From Clostridia bacterium (GTDB lineage Bacteria; Bacillota; Clostridia; Lachnospirales; Bianqueaceae): DNA of 46,557 nucleotides. The notes under the pieces are model-generated. The model was given only the letters and a program-made list of their open reading frames with translations. It was not told where the DNA came from and did no database searches. Below are positions 25,655 to 33,989 of this stretch, in pieces. Where the stretch lies: contig CAAFMN010000091.1 in the NCBI GenBank assembly GCA_900764045.1, positions 1-46,557 on the forward strand, written 5' to 3'. The translations under genes and the position numbers were made by a program. The number at the start of each line of letters is the position of its first letter. Positions within the stretch are counted from its first letter, which is position 1.

Positions 25655-25763
25655 CGGTCTTCCTCCTTCCCTGGCCTTCTGCTATACTATATGCTTACCA
25701 ATGGACGGCGGTGCGGACAAGGCTCTGATATCCAAGAAACCTCAGAAATTTTCAATTGTAGTA

Positions 25764-25792
25764 TTGACACACCCTATAATAAATGATATAAT
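25764..25792 (+). promoter_or_regulatory. consensus promoter of tRNA-Pro
   Basis: Perfect TTGACA (25764-25769), 17-base spacer, perfect TATAAT (25787-25792), about 24 bases before the tRNA. Confidence 0.9.
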
Positions 25793-25815
25793 TATTTTTG
25801 CTTGTGAACAAGCAT

Positions 25816-25889
25816 CTGGGTATAGCTCAGTTTGGTAGAGCGCTTGAATGGGGTTCAAGAGGCCGCAGGTTCAACTCCTGTTACCCAGA
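25816..25889 (+). tRNA. tRNA-Pro (GGG anticodon)
   Basis: Full cloverleaf: acceptor CTGGGTA/TACCCAG, D stem GCTC/GAGC, anticodon stem CTTGA/TCAAG with loop ATGGGGT (anticodon GGG at 25850-25852), T stem GCAGG/CCTGT with TTCAACT loop, and discriminator A. C1-G72 fits proline identity. The 3' CCA is not encoded. A lone tRNA with its own promoter and terminator. Confidence 0.95.
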
Positions 25890-25898
25890 CTTTTAGAT

Positions 25899-25922
25899 AG
25901 ACCGTCGTAGAGGCGGTCTTTT
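25899..25922 (+). terminator. terminator of tRNA-Pro
   Basis: AGACCG/CGGTCT hairpin followed by TTTT. Confidence 0.7.
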
Positions 25923-25930
25923 ATAATGCA

Positions 25931-25984
25931 AAAAACAGCCGTGCTTCCATCCTGTAAGAGGGTAAAAGCACGGCCATTTTGAAT
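25931..25984 (-). terminator. terminator of the site-2 protease operon
   Basis: GCCGTGCTT/AAGCACGGC stem (25938-25984) with a long loop, followed on the minus strand by TGTTTTTT. Confidence 0.8.
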
Positions 25985-25991
25985 ACATCTG

Positions 25992-26636
25992 TCAGAGCCA
26001 AACACTCAGCATCCCATCAAAAATCCAGTTCCGTACGATGCCCAGCGGTTCACTGAGGATTCCCGTGTACAGCAGAATCACCATCAGTATACCGCCGTAG
26101 CGTTCATACTTCATAAGCTTAAAATATATGCGCTCCGGCAGCAATACCGTCAGAACCTTGGAGCCGTCCAAGGGCGGCAGAGGAATCAGGTTGAAGGTTC
26201 CCAGTCCGATGTTCAGCACCGCGAAATAGTCCATAAAACGAATGCAGTATCCCAGGATCCCCGTTACGTTGCCGTTTCCTAATTTATACAGTCCCGCGAA
26301 GGCTCCTGTCGCAAAAAACGCCAGCAAAAAGTTCATCGCCGGTCCCGCAAGCGCCGTCAAGGCCATCCCCAGCTTGGGATTCTTATAATACTTTGGATTG
26401 ACGGATACCGGCTTGGCCCAGCCAAAATGAAAGAGCAGCATGCAGATTGTACCGACCAAGTCGAGATGGCGCAGAGGATTCAGCGACAGTCTTCCATCCT
26501 CCTTTGGGGTTGGATCCCCCAGCCACCATGATACCAGTCCATGCGACGCCTCATGCGCTGCAATCGCTAACAGCGTCGCCGGCGCCGTATAGATCAGAAG
26601 CTTGAACTGCTCCACAAGCAGCGGCCATTGATTCAT
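25992..26636 (-). CDS. site-2 protease family (M50) membrane metalloprotease
   Basis: 214 residues with several membrane helices. Zinc site HEASH (residues 28-32) in the first helix and the distal NLIPLPPLDGSK motif are intact, as in the short rhomboid-like YwhC/S2P group of Firmicutes. Substrates unknown; members cut proteins within the membrane. The ATG lies 1 base past the stop of the M15 carboxypeptidase, so translation is probably coupled. Confidence 0.9.
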   Translation of the reverse strand: MNQWPLLVEQFKLLIYTAPATLLAIAAHEASHGLVSWWLGDPTPKEDGRLSLNPLRHLDLVGTICMLLFHFGWAKPVSVNPKYYKNPKLGMALTALAGPAMNFLLAFFATGAFAGLYKLGNGNVTGILGYCIRFMDYFAVLNIGLGTFNLIPLPPLDGSKVLTVLLPERIYFKLMKYERYGGILMVILLYTGILSEPLGIVRNWIFDGMLSVWL

Positions 26637-26637
26637 C

Positions 26638-27627
26638 TTACTCTACCTCACCCAGATATTCCTCCAGCGTGATTCCCTGCTGCATGATCTCGGTCGCAGC
26701 CTCCACGCCTACATAACGAAAATGCCATGGCTCATAGATAATCCCTGTCACGTCCTCTTTCCCCTTAGGATAACGCAGGATAAAGCCGTACCGGTAACAG
26801 TTCTCTCGAAGCCACTGCGCCTCATCCGTCTCTTCGTATTCCTCAATCAGCATCTGGAAATCGACCGCACAGATATCTACCGTAAGTCCTGTGTTATGTT
26901 CACTGGCTCCCGGAATCGCGACCACTGTCGCCGCGATCTCATACGCCTCATCATAGGTCAGCGAAGCGTCTGAGGCCATAACACGCTGAATCTTATTCTC
27001 GAAAAGCTCTTCTTGCAGATCCACGCTGCGGTAACCGGAACACACCAAAAACTCTCTGTCAGAATCTCTCTCTCCGTCTTCCAACATCTGTACCAGACTG
27101 TCATAGATCCGGGCATCGACTTCCTCTCCCTGAATCTGACGTGTCTCGATTTCCATATTGGAAGCCAATCGATGTGTCTTATTGACAAGCACCAACCGCC
27201 AATCTCCCTCATTGGGATCCACAACCACATAATCGGCCCTGGAAGACTCCCCAGAGGTACTCACTTCCAGCTCCGGTTCCGAGGATTCTTCTTCCGGCGC
27301 GGCGGAGGATTCTTCTTCTGAAGCCTCTTCCGGCAGGGATTCTTCTGCCGACGATTCTTCCTCCTCTGCAGAAGAATCCGCAGACACGGAAGACTCCTCT
27401 GACTTTGAGGGCTCTTCCGACTGGGAGGGCTCTTCCGACTGGGAAGGTTCCTCCGACCGGCTGCTTTCCTGCGGAAGTATCGGCCCCCCGCCGCCATATT
27501 CCGACAGATACCACCCCAAAAATCCCAGTAGCGCCAGAACCACGATCAAAAACAAAATTGCCCGAAGGCGCGTCTGTCCCTTTCTCCTTTTATGAGAAGA
27601 CGACGCTCTGCGCTTTGACGCTGCCAT
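26638..27627 (-). CDS. M15 family D-alanyl-D-alanine carboxypeptidase (VanY type)
   Basis: 329 residues: basic cytoplasmic N-terminus, a signal anchor (about 22-42), a low-complexity Ser/Glu/Pro linker (50-130, with near-perfect SQSEEP repeats), then a zinc peptidase domain with SEHNTGLTVDI and EPWHFRYVG, the SxHxxGxAxD and WH motifs of VanY/DdcY. It trims the terminal D-Ala of peptidoglycan stem peptides outside the membrane. Operon with the site-2 protease downstream. The linker probably spans the wall. Confidence 0.9.
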   Translation of the reverse strand: MAASKRRASSSHKRRKGQTRLRAILFLIVVLALLGFLGWYLSEYGGGGPILPQESSRSEEPSQSEEPSQSEEPSKSEESSVSADSSAEEEESSAEESLPEEASEEESSAAPEEESSEPELEVSTSGESSRADYVVVDPNEGDWRLVLVNKTHRLASNMEIETRQIQGEEVDARIYDSLVQMLEDGERDSDREFLVCSGYRSVDLQEELFENKIQRVMASDASLTYDEAYEIAATVVAIPGASEHNTGLTVDICAVDFQMLIEEYEETDEAQWLRENCYRYGFILRYPKGKEDVTGIIYEPWHFRYVGVEAATEIMQQGITLEEYLGEVE

Positions 27628-27656
27628 ATGCTATCCCCTTTCCGAATTTATCTCCG

Positions 27657-28706
27657 TTACTCCTCTTTCGCAGGACGATTGACTGCCGCCGCTGCCTTTA
27701 GTTTCTCATAATCTCCCCGTACCACATGGTACAGTTCTCCGCCTGTCTGAACACCCAACGCACGACGGAAAAACTGATAAAATTCGTTTTTCGCCTGTGT
27801 GGACAAAAGCGCCTGACCGATCACCTTGGTCTGCTCCGGCGTCACTTCTGTATGTCCCGTAAGTACCTTGGAAATCCGCTCCAAAAGCTCCGCGGATACC
27901 TCGATCTGCTTATTTTCCCTAGGAGCCTTGGCACGCCGTCTGTTATTTCTGCCGCTCTCCGGCTTTTCCTCTTTTTTGGTTTCTACAGCAGGTGTTTCTT
28001 CTGCCTGAGTCTGTGCCGGGGCATTCTCCTTTTTCGGACGTCCGCGGCGATTGGATGCCTTTCTGGATCCTTCCGGCTTCTTGGGCTCAGGCTTAGACTC
28101 AGGCTTTCTCTCTTCTTTCTCTTCCGGCTCAGCCTGCACCGGTACCTCTGGCTCTTCCTGGACCGGCTCCGCCTCCTCTGCCACCGCTTCCGTTACCTCT
28201 TCCGTCTCTGGGAGTTCTTCCGCTACAGGCTCTGCCTCTTCTTCCTGCTCCGTCACTTCCATCACTACAGGCTCTACTTCCATCACCCGCGGCTGGGGCG
28301 CCGGATTGGATGCCAGAGAATTCCACTTGCGTACCGCCTTCTGAATCGATGCTGACAGCAGCACATGTACGTCCAGCTGGTCTGCGGCATGGTCCATAAA
28401 GAATTCTACCGGCGCCAGATATCCGTTATCCTGACTTACGATGCAGAACTGCCCTGCTCTCTCACTTCCGATCAGAAATCCCAACAGCGCTACAATCTGA
28501 AAATCCATCGCGTTCCGTCCGCTGCGCTGCAGATGTACATAATCAATCGTCGCTTTACTATTATTCATAGCCTGGATCGTAGGAATGCTCAGCGAATTGG
28601 CATTCTCACTGTAGAAGATAAATACACGATCCTCTGCCGCAAGCGCCTCGATTCCTATCATTCCCTGATTCTTCACATTTTCCAGGTCAATCAAAAAAGT
28701 CCTCAT
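27657..28706 (-). CDS. PIN-like domain protein with acidic repeat linker and AT-hook-like tract
   Basis: 349 residues. Residues 1-140 look like a PIN/NYN-type nuclease fold: FLIDLENVKNQG at the start, a central MDFQIVALLGFLIG and CIVSQDNGYLAPVEFF carry acidic residues in the expected places. Residues 150-215 are Glu/Val/Pro repeats, 216-275 are strongly basic with RRGRPKKE (an AT-hook-like GRP core), and 285-340 form a helical C-terminal domain (LLERISKVLTGHTEVTPEQ). RNA or DNA cleavage is plausible but unproven. GGAGG precedes the ATG. Confidence 0.75.
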   Translation of the reverse strand: MRTFLIDLENVKNQGMIGIEALAAEDRVFIFYSENANSLSIPTIQAMNNSKATIDYVHLQRSGRNAMDFQIVALLGFLIGSERAGQFCIVSQDNGYLAPVEFFMDHAADQLDVHVLLSASIQKAVRKWNSLASNPAPQPRVMEVEPVVMEVTEQEEEAEPVAEELPETEEVTEAVAEEAEPVQEEPEVPVQAEPEEKEERKPESKPEPKKPEGSRKASNRRGRPKKENAPAQTQAEETPAVETKKEEKPESGRNNRRRAKAPRENKQIEVSAELLERISKVLTGHTEVTPEQTKVIGQALLSTQAKNEFYQFFRRALGVQTGGELYHVVRGDYEKLKAAAAVNRPAKEE

Positions 28707-28785
28707 TCTTTTCCTCCGTTGCTTTATTTTAGGCCATTCTTTTTCTCGCTGCCGCTCTGTCTATTGTATGCGGAGCCGTGTAATG

Positions 28786-30057
28786 TCATGTTTCGTTGAC
28801 GAACTTTTTCAGCTCTACTGTCTCGCCGTGACGCAGACGGGAGTACTCCGCCGCCATCGCCATATAATGACTCTCCATGGATTTTTCAATGGATGTCAGC
28901 GCCTGCCCGGCACGCCCTTCCTCCAGGTCCAGAAGATCTTCCACGAGCCTTCGATCTCCGCCGCCATGTCCGCTAAAGTCGTCTGCCAGGGTCCGGACAT
29001 CCACTGTCTCCGGCTTTTGTCCGAAAACCGTAACCGTAATCGTATTCGCGTTCATATCGCCCACGATCTCTCCCATGGTTCCCATCACATGAATCTCGCG
29101 GCCGCCCTGATTAAAGGCACACATGGTAAAGCTGACTGTAACGCCGTCCTCCATCTCCAGATTGACGATCTGATGATCCACCACATCGTTGTCACAATGA
29201 TAAACACAGCGTCCATAAGGGCCTTCCGCCAGCGCCGCACGAATCCTCTCCTCATTCGGATGGGAGACAAGCACATTGGCCGGCCATCCGGTATGTCCAT
29301 GCAGAACTCCCGTTCTCTCATCCGTAAGGTAGATCTTCTCCGCATCATACGGACATTTTTCCTTGGCTTTACAGTCCTGGCATCGCATAGCCGCTCCCTC
29401 CGGCGCATTTTCCGGTCGGAAGTACATCAGACTCCCAAAGGAGCTAACCCGGCGGCAGCTCTTACCGGACAGCCATACAAGGATATCCATATCATGACAG
29501 CTTTTCTGCAGTATCATAGGGCTGCTGAGCTCTGTATTCCGCCAGTTGCCGCGTACAAAGCTATGTGCCTGATGCCAGTAGCCAACATTCTCCACTGCCT
29601 GTATCGCGGCGACCTGCCCGATTTTACCGGAGCGGATCGTTCGGTACAGATATTGATAGAACGGCGTGTAACGAAGCACATGGCAGACCACGACTCTTCG
29701 GCCGAGCCTGCTTGCTGTCTGGGCCAGCTCCCGACATTCAGATAGAACCGGAGAGATCGGCTTTTCCAAGAGCAAATCATATCCGCGTTCCAGCGCTTTC
29801 AGCGCGTGCCCATAATGCTGCCGGTCCTGCGTACAGATGAACATCACATCCGCCAGCTTCTCTTTTTCCAGCATCTCTTCACCAGAAGAAAAACGCATTG
29901 ATATCGGCACATCATACTCTTGTCCGGCTTCCTCCACCCGTTCCGCTATGATATCCGCTATGGCGACGATCTTCATCCGCTCTGGAAAAATATGCTGGCA
30001 CTTGGCATAGGTGTCCTTGCCCCGACTTCCCAGGCCGCAGATCGCTACCGTGACCAT
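28786..30057 (-). CDS. Gfo/Idh/MocA family oxidoreductase
   Basis: 423 residues. N-terminal Rossmann fold (VAICGLGSRG, residues 4-13), EKPISP (98-103) with the conserved Lys, and a C-terminal alpha/beta domain containing KSCHDMDILVW. An unusual Cys cluster CQDCKAKEKC (Cys226, 229, 235) sits in a loop of the second domain and could hold a metal. NAD(P)-dependent oxidation of a sugar is expected. The ATG overlaps the fucU stop (TAATG), so it belongs to the fucose operon, where it may act on L-fucose or a derivative. Confidence 0.85.
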   Translation of the reverse strand: MVTVAICGLGSRGKDTYAKCQHIFPERMKIVAIADIIAERVEEAGQEYDVPISMRFSSGEEMLEKEKLADVMFICTQDRQHYGHALKALERGYDLLLEKPISPVLSECRELAQTASRLGRRVVVCHVLRYTPFYQYLYRTIRSGKIGQVAAIQAVENVGYWHQAHSFVRGNWRNTELSSPMILQKSCHDMDILVWLSGKSCRRVSSFGSLMYFRPENAPEGAAMRCQDCKAKEKCPYDAEKIYLTDERTGVLHGHTGWPANVLVSHPNEERIRAALAEGPYGRCVYHCDNDVVDHQIVNLEMEDGVTVSFTMCAFNQGGREIHVMGTMGEIVGDMNANTITVTVFGQKPETVDVRTLADDFSGHGGGDRRLVEDLLDLEEGRAGQALTSIEKSMESHYMAMAAEYSRLRHGETVELKKFVNET

Positions 30058-30494
30058 TACGCGATAACTCCCTTTTGCAGCATGATATTGGCATACAACG
30101 CCTGCTCGCCTGTCGCCACGATCGCATAGGCTGTCTTGGCTTTATCATAAAAAGCAAACCGTTCGATCATTCCGATCGCTTTCCGTCCCCGTGCGTCCGC
30201 CTTCTCAACTTCCGCCGCGTATTCCTCCCAGATCGGTGTCTTTACCGGGTCTCCCGGCATAACCTCCATCAGCTCCACCGGATGCTCCACATAGGTATCC
30301 AGCGGAAACAGCTGCAGAATCGCCTGCAGAAGCTCGGTTGTTCCATGTCCGTCGCAGCGGATAACTTTCGCGTCCTTCCCGATACTCTCCGCCGGGAAAT
30401 TGCCGTCGGCCAATACAATCCTGTCGCTGTGTCCCATTTCGCACAGCACCTTCAATAACTCCGGTGAAATAATCTTAGGAATTCCCTTAAGCAT
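30057..30494 (-). CDS. fucU: L-fucose mutarotase (RbsD/FucU family)
   Basis: 145 residues from ATG at 30492-30494 (GGAGAA upstream). Interconverts alpha- and beta-L-fucose so that FucI receives its anomer. Family features: MLKGIPKIISPELLKVLCEMGHSDRI start with the conserved GHSD, ADGNFPAES, and the C-terminal YANIMLQKGVI. Lies 62 bases downstream of fucI and overlaps the oxidoreductase gene. Confidence 0.9.
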   Translation of the reverse strand: MLKGIPKIISPELLKVLCEMGHSDRIVLADGNFPAESIGKDAKVIRCDGHGTTELLQAILQLFPLDTYVEHPVELMEVMPGDPVKTPIWEEYAAEVEKADARGRKAIGMIERFAFYDKAKTAYAIVATGEQALYANIMLQKGVIA

Positions 30495-30555
30495 AACTTC
30501 TCCATTCTGTTCAAAGCCGCGGCTTTCTACGGCCGCGGCCCCAAACTGCTTTATT

Positions 30556-32349
30556 TTATTTGTACATCGGTCCATACGCGGCGCAGGCTCTGTAGTCCTG
30601 TCCCTCCGCGTCCATACCATACGCATTCCAGCAAGCCGGGCGGAAAATCTTTTTCTCCGGAACATTGTGCATGCATACCGGAATTCTCAGCATAGAGCAC
30701 AATGTGATCAGATCCGCGCCGATATGTCCATAGGTAATCGCTCCATGATTGGCTCCCCAATGGTTCATCACCTCATATGCGGAACTGAAGGCTCCCTTAC
30801 CGGTAAGCCGCGGCGCAAACCATGTGCAGGGCCAGGTATAGTCTGTACGCTTCCACAGCGCATCCGATACCTCCTCCGGAAGCGCTACGGTATAGCCTTC
30901 CGCGATCTGCATCACCGGTCCCAGGCCCTTGACGATATTCAGACGCATCATCGTAACCGGCATCTCACTGCGGGTCTCAAAACGTGAGGAATAGCCGCCG
31001 CCGCGGAAATACCCCTGATCGGCCGCATTCCACGTGGTCGCGTCCAGGCAGGCCTTCTGATCGGCTTCGGTCATCTCCCAGAAATGCTTCATTACAGCGT
31101 TGCCATTCTCATCCTTGACCTCTCCGCAGGCATCCAGGCAGGCCGCGCCGGAATTGATCAGATGGATAAAGCCCTTGGACTCCTTGGCTCTGCCCTCCAG
31201 ATCATATCCTGTAGCTTCCTTTACCGCCTCCGGGCTCCAATAGGTACGCACATCCGCGAAGATCTGCGCCCGATTGTTCAGGAGCTTACCGAACAGCATG
31301 CTGACCGCATTAAGCGTATCGTTCTCTGTTGCCAGTACATAGGTCTCTCTGGCGCCCTCCCAGTCAAAGGTCGTATTCAGCAGCGACTCCGCGAAGTCAC
31401 AGTTCGGATAATAATCCGTCCACTGCCGCTGTCCCTGGAAGCCTCCGGCGATAGCGTTGTGGCCGACCATTTCCTCTTCACGGCCTTCCGGCAAATCCTT
31501 CTGACCATTGTACAGATCCTTGATGATGCACATCATCTTGACGACAAATTCCCAATCCGCGTCTTTTTCCTCGCGGGACTTCTGTGCCTCTGCCGGGTTC
31601 TTGTCAAAGCCTTCTTTGCAATACTGGCGGGTCCAGGCCAGAGCCTTCTCGTACTCCTTCTGGCTGTAGATCCCCTGCTCCATCCGGCGGATGATCTCAA
31701 CTTCATCCACAGATTCTACTCTCATGCCCAGATACTCTTCAAAGAATTCCGGGTTGATGATAGAGCCCGCGATACCCATACAGATCGAACCGATCTGCAG
31801 ATAGGATTTACCGCGCATCGTCGCGGCCGCTACCGCAGCACGTCCAAAGCGCAGCAGCTTCTCCTTGACATCTTCCGGAATCTCGGAAGCGTCAGCGGGT
31901 TGTACATCCCGTCCGTAGATACCGAACGCCGGCAAGCCCTTCTGCGCGTGTCCCGCCAGAACCGCCGCCAGATATACAGCACCCGGGCGTTCCGTTCCGT
32001 TAAATCCCCATACGCCCTTGATCGTCATGGGATCCATATCCATCGTCTCTGAACCATAGCACCAGCACGGTGTCACGGTCAGGGTGATATCCACGCCTTC
32101 TCTCTTGAACTGGTCTGCGCAGCGCGCCGTCTCCGCTACACGGCCAATGGTCGTATCAGAGATCACTACCTTAACCGGCTCGCCATTGGTATAACGCAGG
32201 TTCTCACGGAACAGATCCGCCGCTGCTCTCGCCATGTTCATGGTCTGCTCTTCCAGAGACTCTCTTACCTTCAGCATACCACGTCTGGCATCGATTACCG
32301 GACGGATGCCGATTACCGGATACTGCCCAATCAATCTGCTTTCTGCCAT
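30556..32349 (-). CDS. fucI: L-fucose isomerase
   Basis: 597 residues, full length. Converts L-fucose to L-fuculose (Mn2+ dependent), first step after uptake. Start PVIGIRPVIDARRGMLKVRESLEEQT and the central VWGFNGTERPGAVYLAA segment are characteristic of FucI. GGGGG precedes the ATG. No fuculokinase or aldolase is nearby, so the rest of the pathway lies elsewhere. Use of mucin or human-milk fucose fits a gut habitat (inference). Confidence 0.95.
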   Translation of the reverse strand: MAESRLIGQYPVIGIRPVIDARRGMLKVRESLEEQTMNMARAAADLFRENLRYTNGEPVKVVISDTTIGRVAETARCADQFKREGVDITLTVTPCWCYGSETMDMDPMTIKGVWGFNGTERPGAVYLAAVLAGHAQKGLPAFGIYGRDVQPADASEIPEDVKEKLLRFGRAAVAAATMRGKSYLQIGSICMGIAGSIINPEFFEEYLGMRVESVDEVEIIRRMEQGIYSQKEYEKALAWTRQYCKEGFDKNPAEAQKSREEKDADWEFVVKMMCIIKDLYNGQKDLPEGREEEMVGHNAIAGGFQGQRQWTDYYPNCDFAESLLNTTFDWEGARETYVLATENDTLNAVSMLFGKLLNNRAQIFADVRTYWSPEAVKEATGYDLEGRAKESKGFIHLINSGAACLDACGEVKDENGNAVMKHFWEMTEADQKACLDATTWNAADQGYFRGGGYSSRFETRSEMPVTMMRLNIVKGLGPVMQIAEGYTVALPEEVSDALWKRTDYTWPCTWFAPRLTGKGAFSSAYEVMNHWGANHGAITYGHIGADLITLCSMLRIPVCMHNVPEKKIFRPACWNAYGMDAEGQDYRACAAYGPMYK

Positions 32350-32387
32350 CTTGCATACCCCCTGTATAAAATATAAAATCTGTCCTT

Positions 32388-32417
32388 ATTATAACGCAAC
32401 CTTGTATCAAACACAAG
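32388..32417 (-). promoter_or_regulatory. fucI promoter with palindrome
   Basis: TTGTGT (32411-32416), 17-base spacer, TATAAT (32388-32393). CTTGT-N7-ACAAG (32401-32417) overlaps the -35 box and could be the sugar-responsive operator. Confidence 0.6.
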
Positions 32418-33741
32418 AAAAATAATCATGTTCCACATGAATAAAAAGAGCGTTCCAAAAGGAACGCCCCTGTCTTACGCCGCTCTGCGGATCTGATCCG
32501 CCGTACGGTTGATGGAATGTTGAATCGGCGACCAGCTCACTTTGGTAACCATCGCCTGAATAGAAATCGGAATATATGTAAGCATTAAAGAATGGGAAGG
32601 TAAAGAGCGACCAGATCTTACGTGCAGGTTTACAGTGAATATTCTTCCATTCTGTCGCCATCGTCATCGCTCCTACCAGGAAAGCGAAGCCGTACAGCTG
32701 CATTCCCAGCTGGATCGAAAAGTTCAGCAAATATGCCATCGTACCTACCATGTTCCCTTCGATCACGGCATCTACCAGATGGGCCGCACCGCATCCCATA
32801 CCGATTAACATCAGAAGAACGGACGGGAACTGGTTCATCAGCTGATCATAACAGGTAAAGCTGTGTTTACGGAAGATGCCTCCGGCCAGTTTGTATCCAT
32901 AATGTCCCAGCACCTGATAAATTCCCTTGCTCCAGCGCAGTCTCTGCTTCCATGAAGCATCCAGTGTAACTGGCTGTTCATCATAGAAGATCGCGTCCTT
33001 ACAGTACCCAATCTGTCCTCCCTGCAGCGCATAGTCCACGCTGAACTCGATATCCTCTGTCAGCAGATGGTACTTCCATCCTCCCATCTGATCAATGATA
33101 TCCCGATGCACCAGGAATCCGGTTCCCGATACGGCGCATCCCGTTCCCAGATTCATTCTGGCCTGGTTTAAGAATTTCGCTTCCCGCAGGAACCACAATG
33201 AATATCCCGCACTGATCCAGTTGGAATCATAATTTTTAGAATTCCGGTAGGAAGTGATTACACGGTAGCCCTCGTCAAAAGTATCATTCATCGCCCGAAT
33301 ATACCCTTTGTCCACAATATTGTCCGCATCGAAAATCACAAAAGCATCGTAACGGCCAAATACTCCATCTTCCTTCATTTTCTTAAACAGATAGTCCAGC
33401 GCATAGCCCTTTCCTACCTGAACATGGTTAAATCTCTCATATACATGGGCACCGTGCGCCTGGCATACCCCCGCTGTATGATCGGTACAGTTATCGGCCA
33501 CCACATATACGTCCATCAATTCTCTCGGGTAATCCTGCTGATACAGACTATCGATCAGCGCCCCGATCACACTCTCTTCATTTCTTGCGGACACGATAAA
33601 CGCATATCTGTGCAGTACCTTACTGCGCGGCGACTGATGCGGCCTGGTCAGCAGAACATTGCCGACATAGAACATCTGATACGCATAACACAGTAAAAAG
33701 ATCAGTCCAATGCTGTTTTCGATCCAAACAATCCAGTCCAT
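32407..33741 (-). CDS. GT2 family glycosyltransferase, C-terminally frameshifted
   Basis: Membrane glycosyltransferase family 2 enzyme with an N-terminal anchor (8-28), GT-A catalytic domain (FIVSARNEES, VVADNCTDHT, DADN, LLTEDIEFS, QRLRWSKG matching QxxRW) and C-terminal membrane helices, like processive polysaccharide synthases. After FTFPFF the frame reads into an unrelated 49-residue tail. Removing one base at about 32585-32589 restores MLTYIPISIQAMVTK... and a TAA at 32475-32477, right before a terminator. The true end is therefore probably 32475; a one-base insertion or sequence error explains the difference. Catalytic motifs are intact. Confidence 0.85.
   Translation of the reverse strand: MDWIVWIENSIGLIFLLCYAYQMFYVGNVLLTRPHQSPRSKVLHRYAFIVSARNEESVIGALIDSLYQQDYPRELMDVYVVADNCTDHTAGVCQAHGAHVYERFNHVQVGKGYALDYLFKKMKEDGVFGRYDAFVIFDADNIVDKGYIRAMNDTFDEGYRVITSYRNSKNYDSNWISAGYSLWFLREAKFLNQARMNLGTGCAVSGTGFLVHRDIIDQMGGWKYHLLTEDIEFSVDYALQGGQIGYCKDAIFYDEQPVTLDASWKQRLRWSKGIYQVLGHYGYKLAGGIFRKHSFTCYDQLMNQFPSVLLMLIGMGCGAAHLVDAVIEGNMVGTMAYLLNFSIQLGMQLYGFAFLVGAMTMATEWKNIHCKPARKIWSLFTFPFFNAYIYSDFYSGDGYQSELVADSTFHQPYGGSDPQSGVRQGRSFWNALFIHVEHDYFSCV
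32443..32470 (-). terminator. terminator of the GT2 gene
   Basis: GCGTTCC-TTTT-GGAACGC stem followed by TCTTTTTAT on the minus strand, 5 bases after the restored TAA. The frameshifted reading frame runs through it. Confidence 0.85.
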
Positions 33742-33954
33742 CTCTTTCTCCTTTCCCCCTGGCTGCTCCCTCTATTCTCCCCGTAAGATATCCCTTACAT
33801 AGGAGATCGACGTCATTATAGCATTCTGTCTTTCGATATACAAGTAGCTTTTTTGCGAAGATTTCTTAAGATTTCTTTAAATCCGGCTTCTCCTATCATC
33901 TTCTGTATATCCGTGCTTTGTCATTTTATGGAAAAATTTTACGGATAAAAAGCC
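33742..33954. other. intergenic stretch without a visible gene
   Basis: Divergent upstream region between the GT2 gene and the mgtE promoter. I see no gene or clear repeat in it; it must hold the GT2 promoter. Confidence 0.5.
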
Positions 33955-33983
33955 TTGACAGCCTGAAAAATGCTAGCTATAAT
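33955..33983 (+). promoter_or_regulatory. mgtE promoter
   Basis: Perfect TTGACA (33955-33960), 17-base spacer, perfect TATAAT (33978-33983), giving a leader of about 190 bases before the mgtE start codon. Confidence 0.85.
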
Positions 33984-33989
33984 AAAAGT

